In this document: in pieces, positions 1 to 8,310 of the stretch
How positions within the stretch are numbered: the first letter of the stretch is position 1
How the letters are laid out: each line of letters opens with the position of its first letter
Assembly: GCF_030490285.1 (NCBI RefSeq)
Contig: NZ_CP129884.1
Span: forward strand, 3,968,001-4,032,000
Direction: 5' to 3'
From: Methylomonas montana
GTDB lineage: Bacteria > Pseudomonadota > Gammaproteobacteria > Methylococcales > Methylomonadaceae
Length of the DNA stretch: 64,000 nucleotides
Translations under genes and position numbers: made by a program
Notes under the pieces: model-generated
Database searches by the model: none
What the model was told of the DNA's origin: nothing
The model's input: the letters and a program-made list of their open reading frames with translations, nothing else

Positions 1-350
1 CCAGCGCCGAAACCGAAGACGATTTGCGAAAATTAAAAATCGAAATGATCGACCGTTTCGGCTTATTGCCGGACCAAGTCAAAGCCTTGTTCGCGATCAC
101 CGAACTGAAACAACAGGCCGCGCATCTGGGCATCCGCAAAATCGAAGCCCACGCCACCGGCGGCCGCATCGTGTTTACCTCAACGCCGCAAATCGATACC
201 GGCGAGTTGATCCTGATGATCCAAAGCCAGTCGCAGGTGTATAAATTTGATGGTTCGGACAAGTTACGCTTTACCAACACTTTTAAGGATATGGAAGATA
301 AGGTGGCGTTTTTGGAGAAGCTGTTGGCGAGGTTGGGCACAAAGACTTAG
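1..350 (+). CDS. mfd: Transcription-repair coupling factor Mfd, C-terminal end (partial)
   Basis: Only the last ~115 codons are present; the reading frame is open from base 3 through the left edge, so the gene begins outside the window. The translated part (SAETEDDLRKLKIEMIDRFG..., then LLPDQVKALF) matches the C-terminal D7/TRCF domain of Mfd. Mfd is the ATP-dependent translocase that removes RNA polymerase stalled at DNA lesions and recruits UvrA; the C-terminal domain holds it in an autoinhibited state until engaged. It ends at a TAG at 348-350, just before an inverted-repeat element. The identification rests on family resemblance of a short piece, but the phrase EMIDRFGLLPxxxxxLF is typical. 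Confidence 0.85.
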   Translation, partial: SAETEDDLRKLKIEMIDRFGLLPDQVKALFAITELKQQAAHLGIRKIEAHATGGRIVFTSTPQIDTGELILMIQSQSQVYKFDGSDKLRFTNTFKDMEDKVAFLEKLLARLGTKT

Positions 351-361
351 AAATGTAGCTC

Positions 362-431
362 CGATTAGCGATAGCGTAATCGGAGAGAATGTTGAGCAAC
401 CTCATGCGTACGATTACGCTATCGCTAATCG
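362..431. repeat. Perfect 21-bp inverted repeat, REP/MITE-like
   Basis: Arms at 362-382 and 411-431 are exact reverse complements of each other, separated by 28 bases. Bases just outside the arms also pair partly. The element lies between two genes that converge on it (mfd on plus, 456-902 on minus), so it could fold as a hairpin in either transcript. There is no T-run as in a classic intrinsic terminator. The size and perfection suggest a dispersed palindromic repeat; copy number cannot be judged from this window. Confidence 0.7.
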
Positions 432-455
432 TATCTACGCGGGCTTGTCATTCTT

Positions 456-902
456 CTAAGGTTCTTCAAGGTATATTCGGCTGAGTTTCCAGATACCGCC
501 GATACGCTTGAATTGCATGGATAAAATGAAAGCAAAATCGTCGCTTTGCTGGTCTTTGGCGCTTAGCGTGGCTTTCTCCACGATGGCCTCCCTCAGGTTC
601 TTGTCGATACGTTTTCCGCCAACAACAACCGAATCCTGAAATTGATCCATGACCTTGTCGTAGACTTCCGTTACAAACTCGTCCCGACTAACTGGAATTA
701 TCGGGTCGGAATCGACAGGCCCCCGTGTTTCCAAGGGAAACTGGGTCAGTTCGGCGACTTTGCTTTTATCGTTATTTTTGACCGCCTGACGAAATTGATC
801 CCAAAATGGCTGTAAGTCCTCAGCAGCACCGGCACAGCTTGTGAATAAAGACAATAAAGCCACAAAAGAAAACCAATGGAATATTCTCCGCACCATGTTC
901 AT
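456..902 (-). CDS. Small secreted or lipoprotein-like protein of unknown function
   Basis: The 148-aa product starts with a typical export signal: MNMVRR, a hydrophobic stretch, then LSLFTSCAGAAED. The Cys after FTS could be a lipobox cysteine, but Phe rather than Leu at -3 makes it imperfect; cleavage after AGA by signal peptidase I is the alternative. The mature part (DLQPFWDQFRQAVKNNDKSKVAELTQFP) is small, polar and without Cys, and resembles periplasmic NTF2-like or DUF4878-like folds, though I cannot assign a family. AAGGA lies just upstream, well placed for the second ATG (MVRR, 896) and close for the first. It is followed on the same strand, seven bases upstream, by the peptidoglycan-binding gene, so the two are probably co-transcribed. 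Confidence 0.7.
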   Translation of the reverse strand: MNMVRRIFHWFSFVALLSLFTSCAGAAEDLQPFWDQFRQAVKNNDKSKVAELTQFPLETRGPVDSDPIIPVSRDEFVTEVYDKVMDQFQDSVVVGGKRIDKNLREAIVEKATLSAKDQQSDDFAFILSMQFKRIGGIWKLSRIYLEEP

Positions 903-908
903 ATTCCT

Positions 909-1607
909 TTAGCTGGCAAGCGGCCAACGCATCGCTTTTAGTTGCCAGGAAGATTTTGGAAATTTGGATTCTTTTACTTGGTCGCTTTGATTACCGCCAA
1001 GTATTTTGTAGTGCGTCGCTGTTTCTTCGACAAGAAAGCCGACATGATTTCCCGACGAGGTAAGGCTGGAGTTCGCCGCGCTAGGTTTATAAATAACGAT
1101 AATGGCGCCGTATTGCGATGAAGCCGCTTGACCCCACGATACCCAGCTTGCAGCGGTAGCGGAGTTCGTTCCATTGATGCTGGCTTGTTTCAAGCACCAA
1201 TTAACAAACGAAGAGCACCATGGCGTTTCATCGTTAGTGGCTTGTAGGGAGGTTGCCGCGTGATATTCCACGATGCGCGGATTGTGAAGGCTGCCGGGAA
1301 CTTCCAATTGGCCTTTTTCGTTAGCCGCGATCGTCATCCATGGCGTGTTGGCGCTGTTAATTGATGGGGCATTCGCTACGGGCGGCGGAACAATTCTTTC
1401 TTTCAACCCTTCCCAGGTTTTAGGCCCAACGACACCATCGACACCGAGGTTTTTCAAAGTTTGAAAACGCTGCACAGCCTTGTAAGTACGCATGCCGAAA
1501 TCGCCGTCCGCACGCAAATTAGGGCTTGGGGACAAGAGCTTGTTTAGTTGATTCTGTAAATACTGTACGTCAGCCCCTCGACTTCCAATGCGTATCGTCG
1601 CCCGCAT
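909..1607 (-). CDS. Peptidoglycan-binding protein with CHAP-like amidase domain (TIGR02594 type)
   Basis: The start is set at 1607 (MRATIRIGSRGADVQYLQ, 232 aa) because AGGAGG lies six bases upstream; a longer frame to 1673 has no such site. Residues ~5-70 form a PG_binding_1 domain with the usual GSRGADVQYLQ, DGDFGMRTYKAVQRFQ and DGVVGPKTW signatures. Residues ~95-230 form a NlpC/CHAP-like domain with catalytic-type Cys in ETPWCSSFVNWCL and His in SGNHVGFLVEE. Such proteins cleave peptide cross-links in the cell wall and often occur near phage or phage-like loci. No signal peptide is visible, so it may leave the cell by lysis, by a dedicated system or not at all. It likely forms a two-gene operon with the secreted protein downstream. 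Confidence 0.8.
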   Translation of the reverse strand: MRATIRIGSRGADVQYLQNQLNKLLSPSPNLRADGDFGMRTYKAVQRFQTLKNLGVDGVVGPKTWEGLKERIVPPPVANAPSINSANTPWMTIAANEKGQLEVPGSLHNPRIVEYHAATSLQATNDETPWCSSFVNWCLKQASINGTNSATAASWVSWGQAASSQYGAIIVIYKPSAANSSLTSSGNHVGFLVEETATHYKILGGNQSDQVKESKFPKSSWQLKAMRWPLAS

Positions 1608-2068
1608 GCCCAACCTCCTATCCTTTTGTTGCGTATTGAAGAAATCCTCGCATTGGCGATCAACCATTGTCAAGTATCAGCCGCGCACCGGCTCATGTAT
1701 CATTGGACAACCTGTACGGCGGAACCGGTTTAACGGGTTCCGTCGAATGGAAGCCGATTCGCTGCCATGCCGGTATCGTTTGGCTTGGTCTTCTCGATTC
1801 GATGGCTGTTGGTTTTGGGCGGCTTTTGGCGAATCGCCTATCTGCATCCACCCTATGATTGACACACAGATAGGTGAATACGCCCAATTATCCGCGGTTT
1901 CGGGTGCCGGTCGGATTGATCCCGCAATATTCTGGAAAATCTGACTTCCAGTCCAAGCGCGCAAAGACGTTTTGCTTGATCAAGGTGCCATTGAAATACT
2001 TGGCGCAAGGGTTCCACATTTAGCCGGCAAACGTTAGAATCGTTTTATATATCCAAGAAAAATCGGCT
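1608..2068. other. Intergenic region, no gene recognised
   Basis: About 460 bases between a minus-strand gene start and a plus-strand gene start, so it must hold divergent promoters. Short open frames here have no family-like sequence or ribosome-binding sites. I see no tRNA, riboswitch or strong terminator. Confidence 0.5.
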
Positions 2069-2647
2069 ATGGCTCTGGCAGAGAAATTAAAATTAAGCGC
2101 GGAAGACTACCTGCAAGGCGAGGCATCCGCTCAGATCAAACACGAATATCTCGATGGCGAGGTTTGGGCCATGGTCGGCGCCAGCGATGCGCATGTTTCG
2201 ATTGCTATGAATCTGGCGTTTCTTCTGAAACAGGCACTCAAGGACACGCCCTGCCGCGCCTACATTTCCGACATGAAAGTCAATGTCGCCCAGGCCAACG
2301 CGTTCTTTTACCCCGATGTAATGGTAACCTGCGAACCCAAAGACCGCGACAACCGCCTGTTTAAACAACATCCGCTATTCATCGCCGAAGTCCTGTCGCC
2401 CTCCACCGAAGCGTTCGATCGGGGCGCCAAATTCGCCGCTTACCGCCAACTCGACAGCCTGCAACATTACTGGCTGATCGACAGCCAAAGCCAAGCTATC
2501 GATTGTTTCGAACGCACAGAGCAAGGCTGGTTGTTGCACAGTTTTTCCAGCGCCGGCGACCGTCTTCCACTATCGGCTTTGGATCTAACTTTGGATTTAA
2601 GCGCGATTTACGACGATGTGCTGTTGGATGTCAACGATCAGGTATGA
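2069..2647 (+). CDS. Uma2-family (DUF820) putative restriction-like endonuclease
   Basis: The 192-aa product has the complete Uma2/DUF820 layout: N-terminal KLSAEDYLQGEASAQIKHEYLDGEVWAM, then the PD-(D/E)XK-like core with Asp in YPDVMV, Glu in IAEVLSPSTEAFDR and a downstream Lys in GAKFAAYRQL. Uma2 proteins are best known from cyanobacteria, where they occur in many copies; they are predicted nucleases but their biological role is not established. It stands alone between unrelated genes with its own upstream region, consistent with a mobile single gene. Family assignment is firm; function is only predicted from the fold. Confidence 0.88.
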   Translation: MALAEKLKLSAEDYLQGEASAQIKHEYLDGEVWAMVGASDAHVSIAMNLAFLLKQALKDTPCRAYISDMKVNVAQANAFFYPDVMVTCEPKDRDNRLFKQHPLFIAEVLSPSTEAFDRGAKFAAYRQLDSLQHYWLIDSQSQAIDCFERTEQGWLLHSFSSAGDRLPLSALDLTLDLSAIYDDVLLDVNDQV

Positions 2648-2752
2648 TGTCGAGTTTTGTTGCAGCACCCCAATTTTCCTAGGCTTAATCGCCGCTAAAG
2701 CCGAATTTCCTGTTCCATTCAACTTCTGAATTCCCACCCACTTAATAACACT

Positions 2753-4393
2753 ATGAAATTAGAAAAATCTTCCCGTTTTTCCGCTTGTCCCGGTCCTGTG
2801 GTGACCATCGTACTTGATGGCGTCGGCATTTCGCCGCGCGAAGACGGCGACGCGGTCAAATCCGCGCGCACCCCGACCCTGGATCGTTTGATGGCAAACT
2901 ATCCGATGACTAAGCTGCTCGCGCACGGTAAGGCTGTCGGCATGCCCAGCGACGAAGACATGGGCAATAGCGAAGTCGGACACAATGCTTTCGGCGCCGG
3001 CCGGGTGTTTGCTCAAGGCGCAAAACTGGTGGCAGAATCCATCGCCAGCGGCCATTTATGGCAAGGCCATGCCTGGCACGAAGTCGTGGCGACCGTCAAA
3101 CAAGGTGGCACCCTGCATTTTCTCGGCTTGTTCTCCGACGGCAACGTGCATTCGCATATCGACCATCTGCGCGCGATGCTGGAACAAGCCAAGCAAGAAG
3201 GCGTGGCTAAGGTGCGGATTCATATTCTGCTGGATGGCCGCGACGTCGGCGAAACATCGGCTCTGGATTACGTCGATCCGTTCGAAGCTTACCTGGACGG
3301 CTTGCGCAGCCCCGAATTCGACGTGGCGATCGCTTCCGGCGGCGGCCGTATGAGCATCACGATGGACCGTTACGAAGCCGACTGGAGCATGGTAAAACGC
3401 GGCTGGGACATTCATGTGCTCGGCTTGGGCCGGCAATTCGCCAGCGCCCATGAGGCCATCGAAACCTATCGCGACGAACTGAAAGTGATCGACCAGGATT
3501 TGCCTGGCTTCGTCATCGCCAAAGACGGCAAACCGTTGGGCACTATCGTCGACGGCGACGCGGTGGTGTTCTTCAACTTCCGCGGCGACCGGGCCATCGA
3601 AATTTCCCGCGCCTTTACCGAAGAACAATTCAGCCCGTTCGAGCGCGGACCGCTACCGAAAGTGACTTACGCCGGCATGATGCAATACGACGGCGACACC
3701 AAACTGCCGCCGCGTTTTTTGGTGGAGCCACCAACCATCAACCGCACCCTGGGCGAGTATCTGGCCAAAAACGGTATTTCGCAATACGCCATCAGCGAAA
3801 CCCAAAAATTCGGCCATGTCACCTATTTCTGGAACGGCAACCGCTCCGGCAAGTTCGACGAATCCTTGGAAACTTATGTCGAAATCCCAAGCGACGTGGT
3901 GCCGTTCGAACAACGCCCATGGATGAAATGCGCGGAGATCACAGATACTCTGATCGAAGCCGTTCGCAGCGGTCAATATCGCTACCTGCGGGTCAATTAC
4001 GCCAACGGCGACATGGTCGGCCATACCGGCAATTTCGAGGCGGCGGTCACCGCGATGCAAGGCCTGGATCTGCAATTGGCGCGATTGATTCCGGTGATTT
4101 TGGAGATGAATGGCACGGCGATCATCACTGCCGACCACGGCAACGCCGACGAAATGTACGAGCTGGATAAAAAAGGCAACGTAATTCGCAATGGCGAAGG
4201 CCGCACCAAATCCAAGACCTCGCACACGCTGAATCCGGTGCCGTTCGTGTTGATTTCCGGGGAGAACCCAGGCTATAAATTACGTAGCGATATAGCGGCG
4301 CCGGGTTTGTCAAATTCGGCAGCAACGATCCTGAATCTCTTGGGCTTTGAAGCGCCGGAAGATTACGACCCTAGTTTGATCGAAGCAGTCTAA
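2753..4393 (+). CDS. gpmI: 2,3-bisphosphoglycerate-independent phosphoglycerate mutase
   Basis: The 546-aa enzyme interconverts 3-phosphoglycerate and 2-phosphoglycerate in glycolysis and gluconeogenesis, using two Mn2+ ions. Alkaline-phosphatase superfamily motifs are intact: metal ligand Asp in IVLDGVGIS, catalytic Ser in [15 protein letters not shown], the ADHGNADEM metal site, and His in [10 protein letters not shown]. It is longer than the ~510-aa E. coli type. Its core ([49 protein letters not shown]) resembles, from memory, the longer trypanosomatid/plant-like branch of iPGAM. No clear Shine-Dalgarno precedes the ATG at 2753. Two hairpins follow the stop codon. Confidence 0.95.
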   Translation: MKLEKSSRFSACPGPVVTIVLDGVGISPREDGDAVKSARTPTLDRLMANYPMTKLLAHGKAVGMPSDEDMGNSEVGHNAFGAGRVFAQGAKLVAESIASGHLWQGHAWHEVVATVKQGGTLHFLGLFSDGNVHSHIDHLRAMLEQAKQEGVAKVRIHILLDGRDVGETSALDYVDPFEAYLDGLRSPEFDVAIASGGGRMSITMDRYEADWSMVKRGWDIHVLGLGRQFASAHEAIETYRDELKVIDQDLPGFVIAKDGKPLGTIVDGDAVVFFNFRGDRAIEISRAFTEEQFSPFERGPLPKVTYAGMMQYDGDTKLPPRFLVEPPTINRTLGEYLAKNGISQYAISETQKFGHVTYFWNGNRSGKFDESLETYVEIPSDVVPFEQRPWMKCAEITDTLIEAVRSGQYRYLRVNYANGDMVGHTGNFEAAVTAMQGLDLQLARLIPVILEMNGTAIITADHGNADEMYELDKKGNVIRNGEGRTKSKTSHTLNPVPFVLISGENPGYKLRSDIAAPGLSNSAATILNLLGFEAPEDYDPSLIEAV

Positions 4394-4402
4394 AGACCAC
4401 GC

Positions 4403-4483
4403 ACCTGCTCGCTACGGATGTTTTGTACATTCGTAGCAAGCAGGTACGGAATGGCTAGCGTAGGTTGGGGGACGAACCCCAAC
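4403..4483. repeat. Two adjacent stem-loops downstream of gpmI
   Basis: The first stem pairs 4403-4420 with 4428-4445 (18 bp, two mismatches that would still pair as G-U in one RNA strand) around a 7-base loop. The second pairs GTTGGGG (4464-4470) with CCCCAAC (4477-4483) around GACGAA; its context (TAGGTTGGGG...CCCCAACAAAAT) resembles a widely dispersed bacterial repeat family. Neither is followed by a T-run. They could protect or end the gpmI mRNA. Confidence 0.55.
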
Positions 4484-4575
4484 AAAATAGAATGTTAGGG
4501 TTCATTACATTGCCCCCGACATCCGGTCCTTACGAACCATAGAAAATTGAAATATATTTACGATACCGTTTTGAT

Positions 4576-5235
4576 ATGTTGACGCAACTATACGAAGGAA
4601 TAATTAAATCATGGAAAGAAGATAAAGGTTTTGGCTTCATACAACCCAATGGCGGAGGAAAAGACGTATTCATCCATATCCGTGATTTAAAACATAAAAA
4701 CTATCGCCCTCAACAAGGGGACGGCATTTGCTATCGAGTAATCCAGGATCAAAATGGCAAAACAAGAGCTTATGATGCTTTCATAAAAGGAATAGAAATA
4801 AGCCATTTTACAAAAAAAAACCTTCGCCCAAACAAACCTCTACAAAAATCAAACCCACAATATCAACTCGGAATACTGCCAATTTTTGTTATCGCAACCA
4901 TTCCGTTCGCATGCTCTATTTTTATAATTTTCCGAGATCGCAATTTATTCCCGTTTTTTTCCTATGTTTTATTAAGCTTATCGATATTCCTTATTTACGC
5001 AATAGATAAAACTAAAGCCCATAAGAATAAATGGAGGATTCCAGAAAATACATTACATTTTTTTGAACTTCTGGGCGGCTGGCCAGGCGCACTAATTGCG
5101 CAACGAATAATGCGACATAAAAACAAAAAACCATCCTTTCAAAAAGTATTTTGGATTATTGTAACAACGCATATAACGGCTTGGATTGGCGTAATATTTT
5201 TTGCTAATAACTTGAAGCATCTATTCAAGCCATAG
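4576..5235 (+). CDS. Cold-shock domain / DUF1294 membrane protein
   Basis: The 219-aa product has a cold-shock RNA-binding domain at residues ~5-70 (GIIKSWKEDKGFGFIQPNGGGKDVFIHI, with RNP1-type GFGFI and RNP2-type VFIHI), a short basic linker, then two or three hydrophobic segments (~95-140) and a C-terminal DUF1294 section (WRIPENTLHFFELLGGWPGA, near 155-175) with a final hydrophobic helix. The CSD-DUF1294 fusion is a known architecture in proteobacteria; it would tether a nucleic-acid-binding domain to the inner membrane, and its role is unknown. The coding sequence is clearly more AT-rich than its neighbours, with many AAA, ATT and TTT codons, which suggests later acquisition. Confidence 0.85.
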   Translation: MLTQLYEGIIKSWKEDKGFGFIQPNGGGKDVFIHIRDLKHKNYRPQQGDGICYRVIQDQNGKTRAYDAFIKGIEISHFTKKNLRPNKPLQKSNPQYQLGILPIFVIATIPFACSIFIIFRDRNLFPFFSYVLLSLSIFLIYAIDKTKAHKNKWRIPENTLHFFELLGGWPGALIAQRIMRHKNKKPSFQKVFWIIVTTHITAWIGVIFFANNLKHLFKP

Positions 5236-5283
5236 GACGAATTTGGAGTGAAGTTACAATCGATTGAAGTTTTTCGTCACCAT

Positions 5284-6489
5284 TCAAATATACCGCCTCG
5301 GATCAATCCCCCAGCGTGACGGAATTTCAAACGAGGCAATGCGATCATGGCAGCCGGGCTTCGACAGATCGAAATCATGCGGCGGCATGAAAACGCGGGA
5401 CTGGCTGTTGTAAACCACTCTAACCTTGGGATGCAGCAAATTTTCATGATGCTGCTCCACTACCACCGCCAGATAGCCGCTATCCAGGCGGACTAAGGTG
5501 CCGACCGGATAAATGCCGATGGTGCGGATAAATTGATGCACCAGTGTCAGCTTGAAATGGTGACCACTCCACTCCAGCAGTTTCCGCAACACTTCCGTGG
5601 GTTCGATGCCAGCGTGATAAATGCGCGTCGAGGTCAGCGCGTCATAGACATCCACTACCGATGCCATCTGCCCGTAGAGACTGATCTCGTCGCCCTTCAG
5701 GCCCAGCGGATAGCCGCTGCCGTCGTAACATTCGTGATGCTCGGCGGCCACGCTTAGCGCTATTGGCGAAATACCCGGCGTTTTTTCCAAGACCAGACGA
5801 CCATAGCGGACGTGCTTTTTCATGATTTCAAATTCAGCTTCGCTGAGTTTGCCGGGCTTGTTTAGAATATTATTTGGCACCTGCATTTTACCGATGTCGT
5901 GCATCAAGCCGCCCAGTCCGACCAGTTCGATGGTTTTGCGGTCAATATCCAAAGCCCGGCAAAAGCTGATCAGCAAGGTACCAACCGCCACCGAATGTTG
6001 GAAAGTGTATTTGTCGGCTTGCTTGATTCTGAGTAGGCTGACGATAGCATCCGGGTTGCGAAATATCGAATCGGCAATACTGGAAACTACCGGCTCTACC
6101 TGTTCCAGCTCAACCTGCTTGCCCAATCGGCAATCCTGCAAGACGTTATGCACGATACGGTTGGCTTCCCGGCAAATATGCTTGGCTTGCACCCGTTCGT
6201 GCTCAATGGCAACCTGAGGCGGCACCCGCTGGAGAGTTTGCCCCAAGTGCTGCATCCGGCTTTCAAGTTGCCGATGAACTTCTTCGGCACTGGGCGCTTC
6301 CGGCATATCTGGCCCAAGTTCGGTATCGATGTATACCTGACGGATGCCATATGCGGCGATTTTTTCGATGTCCCCGTCGGACTGGACCAAAAAGCTGTTA
6401 CGCAAGAACGGATGATCAATCCAGGGACAATTGATGTCATGGATAAACATATTCGGCTTAAGGTCGGTAACATCGATTTTTTTAATCAT
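5284..6489 (-). CDS. HD-GYP domain protein with DUF3391, probable c-di-GMP phosphodiesterase
   Basis: The start is placed at the ATG at 6489 (MIKKIDVTDLKPNMFIHD, 401 aa), the usual beginning of the family; a longer frame would need a TTG. Residues 1-110 form the DUF3391 domain. The HD-GYP domain spans ~145-320, with the HD pair at 197-198 (GLMHDIGKMQ), HHECYDGSGYP at 251-261 carrying the GYP motif, and a DVYDALTS helix. HD-GYP enzymes hydrolyse cyclic di-GMP to GMP and so promote motility over biofilm life. All visible metal-binding residues are present, so activity is expected. No transmembrane segment or receiver domain is attached. It converges on the CSD/DUF1294 gene. Confidence 0.9.
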   Translation of the reverse strand: MIKKIDVTDLKPNMFIHDINCPWIDHPFLRNSFLVQSDGDIEKIAAYGIRQVYIDTELGPDMPEAPSAEEVHRQLESRMQHLGQTLQRVPPQVAIEHERVQAKHICREANRIVHNVLQDCRLGKQVELEQVEPVVSSIADSIFRNPDAIVSLLRIKQADKYTFQHSVAVGTLLISFCRALDIDRKTIELVGLGGLMHDIGKMQVPNNILNKPGKLSEAEFEIMKKHVRYGRLVLEKTPGISPIALSVAAEHHECYDGSGYPLGLKGDEISLYGQMASVVDVYDALTSTRIYHAGIEPTEVLRKLLEWSGHHFKLTLVHQFIRTIGIYPVGTLVRLDSGYLAVVVEQHHENLLHPKVRVVYNSQSRVFMPPHDFDLSKPGCHDRIASFEIPSRWGIDPRRYI

Positions 6490-6694
6490 CGCGCGGTGTG
6501 CCGGGAAAAATATCGCCAGGATTGCTCTTGGCAAGCATAACTAAGAATAAGTTAATGGATTTTAGCGTCGTCTGCATCGGCAATGCGTTTGGAGATCTCC
6601 AGCAATAAGGTGTCAATGCAGAATTGGCAAGCACTAGCCATTGCGCTAGGCTAACCGCCTTTTTCCAGATAAATTCAAAATGGAGTTACTCAGC

Positions 6695-7102
6695 ATGCTG
6701 CGCTACAACCGGCCTCGATACATCGCCTTGGGGCTACCCAGTTTGTTGAACGCCCTGTTACTGGCGTTATACGTGCGCGAGATAAATACTGCTGGCTCGC
6801 ATGACCAGTACGCGATACCGCTATATCTAGTCATTGCCGGCGGATACGGTTTATTCGGCGTATCGGCGATGATCAAACGCAGCCGCGACATGGGCTCTTC
6901 GGCTTGGGGCATACTGTTGGGGTTTCTATTTGCGCCGCCGCTGATGCTGCTGGTTGCGCTGGTTTTGATTTTTGTACCCAGCAATCCGGCGGCAGACCAA
7001 CTCGAACCGCCGCCCTCGCCTCCCACACGCGACATTTGGCTAACCGGCATGGTGCTGCTGGTATTGCCATGGCTAGCGGTACTTTTGCTCCGAGCCTTAT
7101 AA
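6695..7102 (+). CDS. DUF805-like inner-membrane protein
   Basis: The 135-aa protein has about four hydrophobic helices (GLPSLLNALLLALYV, IPLYLVIAGGYGLFGVSAMI, WGILLGFLFAPPLMLLVALVL, GMVLLVLPWLAVLLLRAL). The polar turn KRSRDMGSSAWGILL recalls the arginine-rich turn of DUF805 proteins (RxxDxGxSGWw). The start at 6695 is preferred because GGAG sits nine bases upstream; the ATG at 6680 has no such site and overlaps that GGAG. Function unknown. It is a single gene. Confidence 0.65.
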   Translation: MLRYNRPRYIALGLPSLLNALLLALYVREINTAGSHDQYAIPLYLVIAGGYGLFGVSAMIKRSRDMGSSAWGILLGFLFAPPLMLLVALVLIFVPSNPAADQLEPPPSPPTRDIWLTGMVLLVLPWLAVLLLRAL

Positions 7103-7459
7103 AGATGCGCCCATGCATTTCCCGTCGCAAAACTGTCGTTTACCCTACATTTTACAAGCGCAAAAGTCGGCGACTTTCTTACAAATAGACGCCATCTCCG
7201 AAACAACGCTAAGTTATGCTTCCTTGTTCTCTCATCCACGCCATTAACCACCCCATAACAATCAAATACTTATCAACCTCCATTCTAATCAAGCCCCCAT
7301 CCAACGATTATTCGGGCAACTGGCATCATAATTGATGAGTCTTGGATAAGGCCTTGCATACGAACCGGACGAAGACTCTCCAAATAAATCGACTCCTCCG
7401 TCAGCACTGCCCCAACCCTGTTCAGTGAACCGATACATAATCATGGAAACGAACACCCT
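7103..7459. other. Intergenic region, no gene recognised
   Basis: About 355 relatively AT-rich bases between two plus-strand genes. It presumably contains the promoter of the ApaH-like gene. I see no convincing small gene, RNA or terminator. Confidence 0.45.
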
Positions 7460-8251
7460 ATGAGCACCTATGCCATCGGCAGCGTGAAAGGCGATTACCA
7501 ATCGTTAAAGAAGCTTCTGGATACCATCCGCTTCGATCCGGAACAAGACCGGCTGTGGTTCTCCGGCAATCTGGTCAACGAGGGACAAGAATCCCTACAA
7601 GTCCTCCGCCATATCAAAAGCCTGGGCAAGGCTGCGCTGATGGTATTAGGCGCTCAGGAACTGCATTTATTGGGCGTGGCGTCCGGCTACGCCCAAGCAA
7701 ACGCCGACGATACTTTCGATGAGATTCTCAATGCCCCGGACCGGGACGAGTTGTTGAAATGGCTACGGCAACGCAGTCTGATTCATCACGACTCGAAACT
7801 GAACTTTACCCTGGTGCATGCCGGCATCCCCGGCGAATGGACGTTTAGCCAAGCCTTGACCTTTGCCTACGAAGTGGAATCCGTGCTATCCGGCAGTAAT
7901 TACGCGGCTTTTCTGGAAAACAGAAAGCAAGATCAATCCCGTTGGCATGCCAAACTGCGGGGCTGGAAACGCCTGAACTTTATCGCGAACGCCTATACCG
8001 TGATGAAGTATTGCAACGAACAAGGCAAGCTGGATTTCAAAGCCAGCGGCGCGATAGATTCGCAAGCCCAAGGCTTAGTCCCTTGGTATCGAGTGCCCGA
8101 ACGAACTACCGCCAAGCTGAACGTCGTTTTTGCCGACGATGCCAATTTTACCGACTCCTCGTTTCCGGGCATTTACCCCTTATCCTCGCATGGTACGCTG
8201 TCGGCATTAAAACTATCAGCGGAGCCGGAAACCATCACCATACCCAGATAA
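7460..8251 (+). CDS. ApaH-like protein with degenerate catalytic motifs (probable pseudoenzyme)
   Basis: The 263-aa protein aligns along its whole length with ApaH, the symmetrical diadenosine tetraphosphatase of the calcineurin-like phosphoesterase family: conserved are spacing, LWFSGNLV, LQVLRHIKSLG, LVHAGIPG, LRGWKRLNFIANAYTVMKYC and the final GIYPL region. The metal and catalytic residues are not conserved. The GDxHG motif is GSVKG (7-11), GDLVxRG is GNLVNEG (36-42), GNHD is GAQE (64-67), and the late GHW is replaced by ADD; only His120 of VHAGI remains. Hydrolysis of Ap4A by the normal mechanism is therefore unlikely. The frame is intact, so it looks like a retained non-catalytic homologue, perhaps a nucleotide-binding or regulatory protein, rather than a pseudogene. 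Confidence 0.8.
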   Translation: MSTYAIGSVKGDYQSLKKLLDTIRFDPEQDRLWFSGNLVNEGQESLQVLRHIKSLGKAALMVLGAQELHLLGVASGYAQANADDTFDEILNAPDRDELLKWLRQRSLIHHDSKLNFTLVHAGIPGEWTFSQALTFAYEVESVLSGSNYAAFLENRKQDQSRWHAKLRGWKRLNFIANAYTVMKYCNEQGKLDFKASGAIDSQAQGLVPWYRVPERTTAKLNVVFADDANFTDSSFPGIYPLSSHGTLSALKLSAEPETITIPR

Positions 8252-8310
8252 AAACGAAATTATTCGCACGAGCTAAACCATTCAATTCAGTGCGGACAAA
8301 CCAGGGATGT

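Noticed and set aside
3056-4225. Long open frames on the minus strand opposite gpmI
   Set aside because: gpmI is a complete, well-conserved enzyme; the opposite frames show no family resemblance and are a by-product of GC-rich codon use.
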